A stretch of DNA of 64,000 nt from Mesostigma viride (taxonomy: Eukaryota; Streptophyta; Mesostigmatophyceae; Mesostigmatales; Mesostigmataceae), in NCBI GenBank assembly GCA_009746045.1, contig RPFO01000085.1, positions 250,001-314,000 on the forward strand, given 5' to 3'. Position 1 is the stretch's first letter; each line of letters starts with the position of its first letter. The position numbers were made by a program, and so were the translations under genes. The notes beneath the pieces are model-generated. The model did not search any database and was not told the origin of the DNA. It saw only the letters and a list, made by a program, of their open reading frames with translations. Positions 49,301 through 53,390 of the stretch are shown piece after piece.

Positions 49301-50542
49301 ACAAAGGGATGGATGCGCACAAAGGGATGGGTGCGCACAAAGGGATGGATGCGCACAAAGGGATGGATGCGCACAAAGGGATGGATGCGCACAAAGGGAT
49401 GGATGCGCACAAAGGGATGGATGCGCACAAAGGGATGGATGCGCACAAAGGGATGGATGCGCACAAAGGGATGGATGCGCACAAAGGGATGGATGCGCAC
49501 AAAGGGATGGATGCGCACAAAGGGATGGATGCGCACAAAGGGATGGATGCGCACAAAGGGATGGATGCGCACAAAGGGATGGATGCGCACAAAGGGATGG
49601 ATGCGCACAAAGGGATGGATGCGCACAAAGGGATGGATGCGCACAAAGGGATGGATGCGCACAAAGGGATGGATGCGCACAAAGGGATGGATGCGCACAA
49701 AGGGATGGATGCGCACAAAGGGATGGGTGGGCAAACAAAGAGGGTTGAAAACAAAGAAATTGGCGCATCGGGATGGGCATGTAAGGAATTTATGTCCAAG
49801 GTTTGATAGCAAAGGCGATTAGTCAGCACACGGCATGGTCCAAACCAAAGACCCTGCCAAAGCCATCAGTTGTTCAGGGAAAAAGTAGGCGGCTGAATCC
49901 ATAGGCCATCAAGGCTCCGCTGGAAACCGAGGCATAGTACCAGCACCCGTCACCTGCGCACCAACGGGCCCAGTACCTAGCACCCGGTGGTTTTTGTCCT
50001 CCGTGGTGGCAGTGGATGGGAATACGGTCCGGTTTGACAGAAAAAAACAGGGATACATCTCTAAGGCTACTACCCCGAATCACCACCACCTCCACCACAG
50101 CAAAATGTGTGTGCATCCCACAAGCGGGGTGTACACAATCACGACGAGCGCCTTACACCTGTCGATCGGCATGCGGCGCGCGTACCTTGGTCTCAAAGTC
50201 GAAGCAGGGCTCCTCCAAAAATAGCGTCGGGTTCCGCATCGCATACTCGCACTCCCGCGCACACGCACACGTATTGGGGATCCCCACCGTGCAGGGGATG
50301 GTATAGTCGGGGTGGATGGTGCAGCTGGGAGCGGCAGGCAGCCCGCAATCCGCGCCCGCTTTGCCGGGCGGACACATGCAGGTGCCTGTTGCCTCGTTGC
50401 AAGTTCCCTGACAGCCCTGCGCGCAGCGGGTGTCGCCTCCGCCGATGTTGCCCGTTGGTTGATGCGCTGGGCTTACTCGTTTCCCGATTGTCGGGCAGGG
50501 CGCGAGGAGCATGCATGCTACGAAATAGCACCACAAAGCCAT
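25746..50542 (-). CDS. EGF-GT47 (exostosin-like) glycosyltransferase, copy A, eight exons with an 18-kb last intron
   Basis: Exons 50542-50186, 49028-48742, 48521-48360, 47924-47616, 46631-46376, 45682-45401, 44453-44196 and 26150-25746 sum to 2316 bases with every phase matching (771 residues). Exon 1 gives a signal peptide (ALWCYFVACMLLAPC) and a first EGF-like unit. Exons 3-4 give further EGF-like Cys clusters (CWYGWRGANC, CNRRGACVLGYC). The exostosin domain starts with VKVFVYDLPPEL, continues YRTLDPEEADFFFIPAY and ASTFCLGMPGKG, then GCIPVVIEDE and FAIRLP at the end of exon 7. Exon 8 opens EKDIPILFDL and contains RFDAF, as exostosin C-termini do. GT47 enzymes transfer sugars to wall or matrix glycans in the Golgi; substrate unknown. 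Exons 1-7 are very secure; the link to exon 8 is inferred from motif and phase. Confidence 0.83.
26599..27708 (-). CDS. Zinc-binding protein with three paired CxxC modules
   Basis: 369 residues from MAITTRSM, chosen because the upstream 40 residues are promoter-like and not conserved in character; an in-frame Met at 27828 also exists. Three modules each pair two CxxC sites about 20-30 residues apart: CDKCHQKG...CEECL, CRECKTM...CEPCV and CESCKREF...CHFCA. The spacing suits treble-clef or ribbon-like zinc sites. The N-terminus is basic (SMRRRSSRKPVPK). No enzyme motif is seen. It is divergent to the HNH-like gene at 28204 across a promoter with heat-shock-like elements. Related modules occur in the genes at 29622 and 39587. 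Function unknown; nucleic-acid or protein binding is plausible. Confidence 0.75.
   Translation of the reverse strand: MAITTRSMASMRRRSSRKPVPKLRDGFVQFMVGAHLARKQAPLRKRKAVKGCRLRCCDPNAVLCPSSPLPEEREYGITDLVPDPDESVAPFDYEQAVRDHYPCDKCHQKGPDSILMRHNPRNKMGSMDDILCEECLVSCISIIMDEGRDSEYRKKYMSQWIRVPVPKPETSRPLVPLEQGGQYRCRECKTMPNKVAFRVLHKEGDTEPGIYCEPCVNRQVVAIMRKGNHQDFDPMVASCEDVLRRFKLDEDLARICSSLAPSYNFPYYDQWPPARCESCKREFEHHAMSAYMMYIPQEGTMGVACHFCARNVHRKALIKFDGYSFDNRFKAWYQDGENNKLSGFVAPLTDITTLLGVHAIGAPVPVDYD
27850..28065. promoter_or_regulatory. Divergent promoter with triplicated HSE plus TGACTCA modules
   Basis: Three tandem modules of about 60 bp. Each has a TTCTAGAA-type block: 27870-27879 (cTTCt aGAAa), 27939-27953 (three perfect alternating units cTTCt aGAAa gTTCc) and 28033-28047 (one mismatch in the middle unit). 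Each is followed by a CGTG-x-TGACTCACGGG-type block (27901, 27960, changed to CGACTCA near 28052). The first element type is the heat-shock factor site nGAAn repeat, the second an AP-1/GCN4-like bZIP site. The modules lie between minus gene 27708 and plus gene 28204. Confidence 0.65.
28204..28865 (+). CDS. Cys-rich protein with HNH-like motif, one frameshift
   Basis: Starts MASSRKSN. The first frame encodes closely spaced Cys/His pairs (CDHEAKYACKVCGIGQC, CPHG, CSEC, CELHPKVHRDECIVC) and then RHLEDRFEGGW. At the G-run 28573-28578 the meaningful frame moves by one base: the other frame continues GMAWETYGKEWYIDHMYTE, which matches the W-x-x-YG-x-x-W-x-IDH core that I know from HNH-type domains in algal and giant-virus zinc proteins. 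That frame ends at 28865 with a basic tail. The shift lies in a homopolymer and could be a sequencing error, a real lesion or recoding. Cys-rich zinc domain plus HNH-like core suggests a nuclease or zinc-binding relic. Confidence 0.65.
28893..29460. mobile_element. Foldback element with 49-bp internal repeats
   Basis: Long inverted arms: left about 28893-29060, right about 29287-29460. The core of the arms (GAAATAGTGGAGACCATTTT against its complement at 29302-29321) is exact, and the GATGCTGGTGATGC tracts also mirror each other. The centre (29112-29285) holds about 3.5 tandem copies of a 49-bp unit containing GACCATAAAATTTTGAATGC. There is no coding capacity, so it is a non-autonomous foldback-like element between two convergent island genes. 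Confidence 0.75.
29622..30521 (-). CDS. CxxC zinc-site acidic protein
   Basis: 299 residues from MASSARFLYC; an upstream in-frame Met at 30596 exists, but the MASS start abuts the zinc site and resembles the neighbouring island starts. Near the N-terminus CNKC is followed about 24 residues later by CLSC, one paired-CxxC module like those of the 26599 and 39587 genes. The rest is polar: an acidic Ser/Glu-rich stretch (DEEEDYENVPSF, SSSEGGSSEKGDQEEE), a basic Arg-rich patch, then DMDLDLDLERLGEDLF near the C-terminus. No enzyme motif. It is divergent to the gene at 31010 across a perfect heat-shock-like element. Architecture suggests an adaptor or transcription-related protein, which is inference. 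Confidence 0.68.
   Translation of the reverse strand: MASSARFLYCNKCNLAFPESYFVSARLANGFTLACLSCRETQNKQARLRKARAKEMQRDEEEDYENVPSFSYSSSEGGSSEKGDQEEEVSSVVAADAVSESSSDAESEPARLPSPRTPCAPCMPAPFRRCLRVKGKNPHLRPHDGMGARVKDSSRRELRGCRRRLSPYFRGSPPKSSEAHVQDDEVLGWGAFEGPVKDLLSESRIQRSDREIREAIDLMAAEEEKSLAPAPAPCALEEEDMFSAMGPFRVEDMDLDLDLERLGEDLFCDFRLGALSLEDIAGLEKVEKERWFLPFELKN
30666..30685. promoter_or_regulatory. Perfect four-unit heat-shock element in a divergent promoter
   Basis: gGAAa cTTCt aGAAg aTTCc, four contiguous alternating nGAAn units with no mismatch. It lies in the roughly 490-bp spacer between the minus gene starting at 30521 and the plus gene starting at 31010. Confidence 0.7.
31010..32503 (+). CDS. 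Pro/Gln/Thr-rich 497-residue protein, family unknown
   Basis: Starts MDAFSVLCEAAQAQ. A short helical N-terminus (SLNLSDDEKEAATALATL) is followed by low-complexity linkers: NNNNNK, PAPTPAPTQTQTQPQTQTQ and a Pro-Ala tract, then QPQPQPQQPQQP. The C-terminal 170 residues look folded, with KLVYPLVVVTPAKCWGQ, WRNIRNAQIEEGW and a helical end ending FSYTPVGEL. I do not recognise the family. Strong GC bias leaves a 517-residue antisense frame open, which I treat as a shadow. Poly(A) signals AATAAAG follow at about 32586 and 32611. It probably shares the heat-shock-like promoter with the minus gene at 29622. Confidence 0.7.
   Translation: MDAFSVLCEAAQAQAQTKAKDQALLAIPEMHSLNLSDDEKEAATALATLKIVPEVIKAVQAGTGAANNNNNKRTPAPTPAPTQTQTQPQTQTQANANVNLNAQRPKRPLEMAPAPLPAPALSPALSQAPAPTPILSLPEGAVTMEVVHPDGRKELVYRIVPAVVAAKRAKTVISVAVGVPCNPQTVVGVPKLPQVVPRPAGPPLLPPVKLFAQGMQNLARMQVAATAMAARSPVLAQPQPQPQQPQQPRQILPNHVLINRDVPVHAPRQHSAQVRALLTRNPAARVFPTPAGEQHKVDRLLLLPGEDRKPARVENIDPEQEAKLVYPLVVVTPAKCWGQMPTKVPLDKAEDKEQEAIWRNIRNAQIEEGWRQPCVLAGTCKAVRAERDAVDACLAKIAPSSPEMAARIDQRAALRTQALALATLNEHVLRDLLPLVPEDRRRDYATMAREFSFFARSTVVRACASAGRSGAAAIQNRVANLRDKATALFSYTPVGEL
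32640..33585. repeat. Array of hairpin repeats with conserved flanks
   Basis: Six copies (about 32668, 32752, 33258, 33333, 33411, 33525) share CTCTCG-x-TGCCCGGGAC and GGGAATTTGAAG on one side and ACCTCGGCATGTGTGAA with AATAAAG on the other. Between the flanks each has its own short complementary stem: GTTGTAT/ATACAAC, GTTTAC/GTAAAC, GTAACTTAT/ATAAGTCAC, GACCAC/GTGGTC and so on. The 32846-33202 gene sits inside the array. A seventh copy lies in the coding sequence at about 34245-34318. Read on the minus strand, several copies begin GT and end CAG. Confidence 0.8.
32846..33202 (+). CDS. Small two-helix membrane protein
   Basis: 118 residues. The first membrane segment (IIIFFVVWFLIFVGGSIPVWL) follows the start MVDRTAK, and the second (FLYIAIGLVAVSVLPPILFGI) comes near residues 53-75. 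A short soluble tail ends FGYYKYT. No family is recognised. The gene lies within the hairpin repeat array, with a repeat unit directly upstream and several downstream. AATAAAG follows the stop by about 18 bases. Small two-helix proteins are common in large DNA viruses, which is only weakly informative. Confidence 0.6.
   Translation: MVDRTAKIIIFFVVWFLIFVGGSIPVWLRSRNPYDADKQYHQWLKQSHVTDKFLYIAIGLVAVSVLPPILFGIHKLISWGIPSMKPFSAPERVPTYWKELVEKGEAQFDTQFGYYKYT
33590..34633 (-). CDS. Bro/KilA-N-like protein with a hairpin repeat in its coding sequence
   Basis: 347 residues. The middle part reads ISVIDVIKVMLFMTDDGAF, then KFPGPGQRETPVTDRAG, IIQLLPGKKAA and a helical CRRAITVLLERYLDADPSL, ending in a coiled, Gln/Lys-rich C-terminus (RLLIKQEQQAKRIKPE). 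I recall the pattern FPG-x-GQR-x-TPV, LLPG-x-x-A and R-x-L-x-x-DP from proteins of algae, other protists and large DNA viruses that resemble Bro-N domains; this is recollection and needs a search. A hairpin repeat copy at 34245-34318 overlaps the KEVYSLCVNFKFPGPGQRE segment and would leave the frame intact if removed as a 45-base intron. It is divergent to the gene at 34816. Confidence 0.65.
   Translation of the reverse strand: MIRRLGTGDVVFEGGGRLDLPQMICKSKQPIKKYGAMETNKIMERYLCPSRPFRDDEDDPFEGKIRVNVDGQISVIDVIKVMLFMTDDGAFTKNSGIHANNTFARLGKVHKEVYSLCVNFKFPGPGQRETPVTDRAGILNIIQLLPGKKAAVCRRAITVLLERYLDADPSLIQDLHDRYRDKTGEEFVPLSRSALAETPRIKAAEAVKSDMLAIKNSSKEKVPPRVYAFVNDVSNKLVTGDHTAKYRENQKLVKRSQATRNTFTDAMSSLAEFFHLSHQGMVSKGGDPKKVAVDIEEALAPGLERMGHYEEARKYRGPEFAEKNRILMQQNRLLIKQEQQAKRIKPE
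34700..34709. promoter_or_regulatory. Two-unit HSE-like site in a divergent promoter
   Basis: cTTCt aGAAg lies in the 182-bp spacer between the minus gene starting at 34633 and the plus gene starting at 34816. It is the same TTCTAGAA core seen at 27870, 27939 and 30671. Two units alone are weak evidence; the shared placement is what makes it notable. Confidence 0.5.
34816..35472 (+). CDS. Charged helical protein with F-box-like N-terminus
   Basis: 218 residues from MEIGEGEPASYESLPPELI. The SLPPELIKKIVEKSW segment resembles the start of an F-box (LP-x-E-L-x-x-I), but the rest of an F-box is not clear. The remainder is strongly helical and charged (EEVKREKLEEEYLKRR, QQRTDEQLRGVMAAL, MRRRVEERLYDVAGRNW). 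If an F-box, it would recruit an SCF ubiquitin ligase and fit with the RING/TRAF-type gene at 37631. The family is not recognised. Confidence 0.58.
   Translation: MEIGEGEPASYESLPPELIKKIVEKSWPFGDGINKATQKAYEEVKREKLEEEYLKRRYVNLELAVSKELAFRQEAEIDRIDPLLQQRTDEQLRGVMAALTPERLQECEDAVFTPRGDKIHKMWALWEELEEGIVHVMELRVSNSMRRRVEERLYDVAGRNWTLQERAHSFVFKTFNQLERQEIMAGRSTTGFHWERSGWWSSATTRHVDQYSNTTVLQ
35656..35823 (+). CDS. Small ORF with acylation-type N-terminus MGCC
   Basis: A 55-residue frame starting MGCCYSVETATSYDKD; a Met 13 codons upstream (35617) is also in frame. Gly2 followed by Cys3-Cys4 and a Ser at position 6 fits dual myristoylation/palmitoylation signals of membrane-attached proteins. There is no further support such as a homologue, so the call is tentative. 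Confidence 0.35.
   Translation: MGCCYSVETATSYDKDIGSTVRMSTEGAQLCAEYASALRSVEKESPPLPCSTRPS
35988..36254 (-). CDS. Small C-x-C-x-C-x-H protein
   Basis: 88 residues. The N-terminus AQCSAKTKDNHKCNNAARKG followed by YKTCASH gives C-x8-9-C-x9-10-C-x2-H, the pattern of a short zinc-site family frequent in large DNA viruses and their hosts (C-A-x-T-K-x-G-x-x-C...C-x-x-H). The C-terminus is basic (AQRRYRKKRR), suggesting a nuclear or nucleic-acid-binding role. It lies 35 bases from a tRNA gene on the same strand. Family recall is from memory. Confidence 0.62.
   Translation of the reverse strand: MAQCSAKTKDNHKCNNAARKGYKTCASHARKSRKHSAHQGGFTCPMRDMTAVESTPVPGGDLNAGGYSDYATPATHSIAQRRYRKKRR
36290..36360 (-). 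tRNA. tRNA-Ile (UAU anticodon)
   Basis: The minus strand folds as a full cloverleaf of 71 bases: acceptor GTTCTGG/CCAGAAC (7 of 7 pairs), D-arm GCTC/GAGC, anticodon stem TCGGC/ACCGA (4 of 5), loop CTTATGA with U33 and anticodon TAT, T-arm GCGAG/CTCGC around TTCGAAT. The base after the acceptor (complement of 36289) is A, the usual discriminator for Ile. No intron is present, unlike many nuclear tRNA-Ile(UAU) genes. Confidence 0.9.
36485..36929 (+). CDS. Small two-exon protein, family unknown
   Basis: Exon 1 36485-36549 (MKGANLKLAMKEWEDMLPKT) and exon 2 36665-36929 join in phase across GTGAGT and CGCAG sites (115-base intron), giving 109 residues. Exon 2 reads ILKEVPDAPRPLGFWWMNAK, then a helical ERNDIVLAMRNVIRNMEEA and a Cys-containing end (CGVTDECSCVRLV). 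The phase match and good splice signals support a real gene. No motif identifies the function. Confidence 0.6.
36930..37630. other. Island spacer with 10-bp tandem repeat
   Basis: About five copies of CCGTCCGTAC lie at 37275-37335. Otherwise no gene is seen between the small two-exon gene and the RING/TRAF-type gene. Confidence 0.6.
37631..38797 (-). CDS. RING/TRAF-type zinc-finger protein (probable E3 ubiquitin ligase), two exons
   Basis: Exon 1 38797-38719 (MRPVPRPFPREGTRD) and exon 2 38550-37631 join in phase (C-C-G-G then AAGAA) across a 168-base intron with a GTAATG donor and TTGCTTGCAG acceptor; total 332 residues. A RING-like block reads CPFC...HPHIHECNCVMCPEC...MKCPMC. Then two TRAF-type fingers: FCDYGCGMFLHREDVDEHF-x-x-C and GCSYTGRKADVEAHMKRC, followed by a coiled helix (ELKEKAKQADAVKERLMKEG). 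TRAF/SIAH-type RING proteins ligate ubiquitin onto bound targets. It is divergent to 39587 across the E2F-like repeats. Confidence 0.78.
39150..39345. promoter_or_regulatory. Five tandem ~41-bp repeats each with an E2F-like GCGGGAAA
   Basis: Units begin CAGCGTGGCGTG and contain GCGGGAAA (reverse of TTTCCCGC, the E2F/DP consensus) at 39167, 39208, 39249, 39292 and 39333. A sixth site in the other orientation (TTTCCCGC) is at 39358. They lie between divergent genes starting at 38797 and 39587. A TATAAAA box at 39487-39493 is about 95 bases before the plus-strand ATG. Confidence 0.65.
39587..40702 (+). CDS. Paired-CxxC zinc protein with acidic tail, two exons
   Basis: Exon 1 39587-39841 and exon 2 39962-40702 join in phase 0 (HMLE then NNEIDHK). 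The 120-base intron has a GTAAAC donor, a perfect CTAAC branch-type site at about 39906 and a TTTGCAG acceptor. Product 331 residues. Two zinc modules: CICCNTLLPIDKF...CILCEHM, and CPECGDETAPWAFFPN...CVNCFF. Then come a basic helix and acidic tracts (DEDDEEPLDDAEDPW, a Glu run, EVEDDDDD) and a KRPADS patch. It is the third member of the island paired-CxxC group. A chromatin or transcription role is inference. AATAAAAG lies at about 40823. Confidence 0.75.
40703..41248. other. Island spacer
   Basis: 3' UTR with AATAAAAG near 40823, then AT-rich spacer with a short AATTAATTAATT tail-like stretch at 41210-41222 that may mark a retroelement end. Confidence 0.4.
41249..42248 (+). CDS. Low-complexity Lys/Pro/Glu protein with two homopolymer frameshifts
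   Basis: The product is spread over three frames. Frame one: MNDSPGAMKDSDIMKDN to RNTRAKAIQ. After the G-run at 41415-41421 the meaningful frame continues AATHADIVSSSSSSDEDDEE, then MFSDATQAWLPMSKIDIQYD to VVVKKEEGSTPSSKRAMKS. After the C-run near 41862-41867 it continues GRRVKLTKITPSPAD, repeated EEKPAP segments and a helical end AQVAAGLDTLQRMLNHM. Codon-level sense on both sides of each run argues for single-base indels, not unrelated ORFs. AATAAATGAATAAAGC follows at 42291. The family is unknown. Confidence 0.55.
42300..44020. other. Rest of the 18-kb GT47 intron, upstream side
   Basis: No gene with family character found. A short imperfect repeat (GGTGCCTGGAACTAGAGC type) is at 42945-43015. 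The 43412 ORF has no supporting motif. Confidence 0.45.
44020..44165. repeat. TTCGTTCTG-type microsatellite
   Basis: Pyrimidine-rich run of TTCGTTCTGCTTCATTCTG variants, ending just after the exon 7 donor (44195) on the minus strand of GT47 copy A. Confidence 0.8.
46170..46366. repeat. C-run and (CA)n in a GT47 intron
   Basis: Poly-C at 46189-46207 and a CA dinucleotide run at 46294-46366 in the intron between exons 5 and 6 of copy A, directly beside the exon 5 donor. Confidence 0.9.
46815..46997. repeat. 40-bp minisatellite, four copies
   Basis: Four units containing GAGGCGAGTGGGGGGGCTGT and TGTTGGCATTCCTAACAGAC, in the intron between exons 4 and 5 of GT47 copy A. Confidence 0.9.
48105..48358. 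repeat. 14-bp GCGAGAGAGGGCAA minisatellite
   Basis: Variable tandem units in the intron between exons 3 and 4 of GT47 copy A, starting at the exon 3 donor. Confidence 0.85.
49139..49735. repeat. 18-bp minisatellite, about 33 copies
   Basis: Near-perfect units GGATGGATGCGCACAAAG in intron 1 of GT47 copy A. Since 18 is a multiple of three, five or six frames remain open; the resulting 200-270-residue ORFs (for example repeating KGMDAH or FVRIHP) are not genes. Confidence 0.95.
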
Positions 50543-52176
50543 GGTATTGACTTATGAGCCCTCGGTAACTGGTCGATTCCGTAGTCCCCAACAAACTGTA
50601 AGCTTTACGTAAAATCGGCTACACCTGTTCGGCGCCTAAAAAACGATAGCCTCGATGAAGGCAAAAACGCGCCACATACTCAATGGTGCTACGAAAGCGT
50701 GTTTACATCGCACGAGAGTATGTGAAAAAGCTTAAGGTCGTCGAAAAAATACTCAATGGTGCTACGAAAGCGTGTTTACATCGCACGAGAGTATGTGAAA
50801 AAGCTTAAGGTCGTCGAAAAAAAATGTAGGTTGGTGGGACTCATAATCCTTCGACCCGCACGCCCCACAGGCCTACGAAAGTTGCCCCGAACGGAGCGCA
50901 CGCAGCAACTGTTTGATGCTCACTATTCGAACATCGCATCGCTTCCTAGTCGGATGTTGCCATGTAAGCTTTCGCGGCAATCGGGACGCATTGCGCAGTG
51001 CAGACAACCGTCGTCACGCCCGCTACCCTAACTGGTATCCTTTCAACGTAAGTTGTGCTCAGTGCCCATGGAATTTGCGCGACTCTACTAGGTCGCTGGT
51101 CGGATGAAGTTCTAGGTGAATTGTAGATTGATTGCTTTCTCTCTTTTCTTCGCTCATGGCAATGGCATCGCGCATTGGCATGGTGGGTGAAACGTTAGGG
51201 ATGGCATGCCTAACGTCAGTCACGTGACGGTCAACAATTGGCTACTTGGCCCCGAAGTAAACTGCCGGCGCGCGTGGTTGTTAGCGGTTGTTGTTGCCCA
51301 CGCCGCACATGGGCAGCAGAGGTTACTGGTTAGGACTAGCTTATCTATGTAGGGCCAGTAGCGTTGTAGTGCCTAGGATCATATTCAACTACCATAAGGC
51401 AGGCTAAGGCAGGACAAAGCTGACAGCTGTCAGCTGTGGCTCAATTCCTATTAAACCCTGTCGGAAAAAAAAAAAGAAAAAGAAAGCGCAACCCTGTCGG
51501 ACAACCGGCGCGGGACTCGACGTGACGGTACAGCTATTCCACAATCCACGCGCGCAACTTCTGGCGCAACACAAAGCCACTGTCGGACACAAAGCCACTG
51601 TGTGGCGCAACACAAAATTTCCCGGCAATAATTAGGGTCTGTCGATGCGAACAAATTAAACTCAACTTCGATCCGGCTTGCTAATCGCTAATTCGCTATA
51701 TCCAACAGGGAAAAAATCGGATGCCACGACGCTGACGCATTATTAGTGTTCATTTCTCCTCACCAAGGGCTGCCATTAGAGCAAATTGTCAGTAGCATTG
51801 GCGTGCAACCGTTGGCATCATCCTGCTCCATATGCAGAAATTAAATAATCCCTTTTTTCTTCATCCACATATACCGAAACAAGCACGACGTTACTGGAAG
51901 GCATTGGGGAATTGCCTTCAAGCTGCTTCTAGTCGATGGTAGCCCGCCACGTCCGCGCACATGCTGTGCGGAGCCTATCCTCGCCACATTTCACAAAGCG
52001 AGGAGGAATCTGCAATTAATTTTTATTTTGCGGGAGAAACGAATTTTTTGCATTCGCATTACAGACACAAGAGCGGTTAACGGCAAGCAATTTAGCGCAA
52101 TTCGGACATGATGACGCTTCATGTAAACAGTGGGTCCATGTGGTAGGATAGCCACCTTCCACATGAGGAAAGGCAG

Positions 52177-52512
52177 GTGCGGTTAGACCTGACAGTGCCA
52201 AATAATTGGGTAAGGCAAACCATGGGTGGAATCCCAGCAATTTTCGGCCTTCGGCAACGGATGGGTCTTTTCTTCTTGGTGGGACTATCCTGCCAACTGG
52301 TCATGCTTGCTCTGACGACCAATGTGTCTTCGTCACACTATGAGAGACATACGGCCGGCCGCGATTTTCGGACCCGGAAGCCCGAGTCGCATGCAGCCAG
52401 CTCTCAGCTGAGCTTTCCGAAATACCCCGTTGACGGTTTCCTCCCCGATGCTGAGCACACGACGATGGAGCGGCGCACGCCACGCGTGGCGTCGTCTGCA
52501 GCACACACCTAG
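52177..52512 (+). CDS. Possible signal-anchor ORF upstream of GT47 copy B
   Basis: 111 residues at most. A Met at residue 29 precedes a good hydrophobic segment (GLFFLVGLSCQLVMLALTTNV) and a polar stretch. GT47 copy B exon 1 lacks a clear signal, so this could be its first exon, but I found no matching splice donor. The alternative is a chance ORF. Confidence 0.3.
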   Translation: MRLDLTVPNNWVRQTMGGIPAIFGLRQRMGLFFLVGLSCQLVMLALTTNVSSSHYERHTAGRDFRTRKPESHAASSQLSFPKYPVDGFLPDAEHTTMERRTPRVASSAAHT

Positions 52513-52609
52513 CTGCCTGTCGCCAATTACGCTAGCTATCCCTCCGTCGAATCCCTACCCAGGCCGGATAAATATTATCTAAAGAGCATATTCCGAAGGT
52601 AGCAAAATC

Positions 52610-53290
52610 CTTTCAAATAGTATTTAAATACTTCCTCGAGAGGGAGGGCGAGTTTCAAATGTATTTAAATATTTCCACCACAAAGCAGGGAGCTTCTAAA
52701 TATATTTAAATACTTGGGCGCAAAAATAGGAGCACGTCAAATATATTTAAATACTTCCCCTGAAATTTTTGTCGCGGCTAAATATATTATAGTCCGGATA
52801 TATATATTATATTATTTAAATACTTTAGCCAACAGTTCAGCTATAGTTTAGAGATCTTTGCTTACATTTTTTTCGGCAGGGCGCGGCTCATGGGGTGACC
52901 GCCACGACCTTCGCGTGTGCGCCATTGTGTTTTACGGCGGTAGTACTGTACTAGTGAGTGGCCGCCATGCAGGCTGGAAAGGGGGGTTGTGGCGCTGGGG
53001 GGTGTTGGAAAGGTTCCCCATTTTGCGGTTACATATACATTTACTACCCAAGATAACTAAATATACACCATGCAGGGTATTTACAAATATATGCATTTAA
53101 ATTTTCTTTAAACATATTTAAATATTTTATTCATAACACGGATCCTCGCAAAATACATTTAAATATTTTTCTATCTTGTAAGTGCCCGTGTAAATATATT
53201 TAAATATTTTTGCGCCACTCGGGATCGTCGGCAAATGTATTTAAATACTTTTGCTGGGTCCGGCAACCCTTTGCAATGTATTTAGAGGTA
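52610..53290. repeat. Interspersed AAATATATTTAAATACTT motif, about 10 copies
   Basis: Copies near 52617, 52660, 52697, 52738, 52813, 53105, 53150, 53188 and 53235 share T-ATTTAAAT-A and a following CTT or TTT, with unrelated spacers of about 25-35 bases in two clusters around a unique 250-bp segment. The core is palindromic. Confidence 0.7.
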
Positions 53291-53390
53291 TAAATATTCA
53301 GTATTTATAAATCTTTCTATTATCCATAAATATCATATATATTTATCCGGCCTGTGGATCCCTATAGGAAGCAATTCGTCCCAGGAGGAC

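Larger units (their letters stand above)
50543..53390. promoter_or_regulatory. Spacer between head-to-head GT47 paralogues
   Basis: Holds a 73-bp exact tandem duplication (about 50678-50823, with GCTACGAAAGCGTGTTTACA), a possible short secretory ORF at 52177-52512, and the TATTTAAATA motif array (52610-53290). Promoters for both GT47 copies should lie here; none is distinct. Confidence 0.5.

Noticed and set aside
49000-49829. Five overlapping 200-270-residue repeat ORFs on both strands
   Set aside because: They come from an 18-bp satellite whose period is a multiple of three; the array lies in intron 1 of GT47 copy A.
52610-53290. CRISPR-like array of TATTTAAATA repeats
   Set aside because: The repeats are short, AT-rich and degenerate, with irregular spacing, no cas genes and a eukaryotic context.
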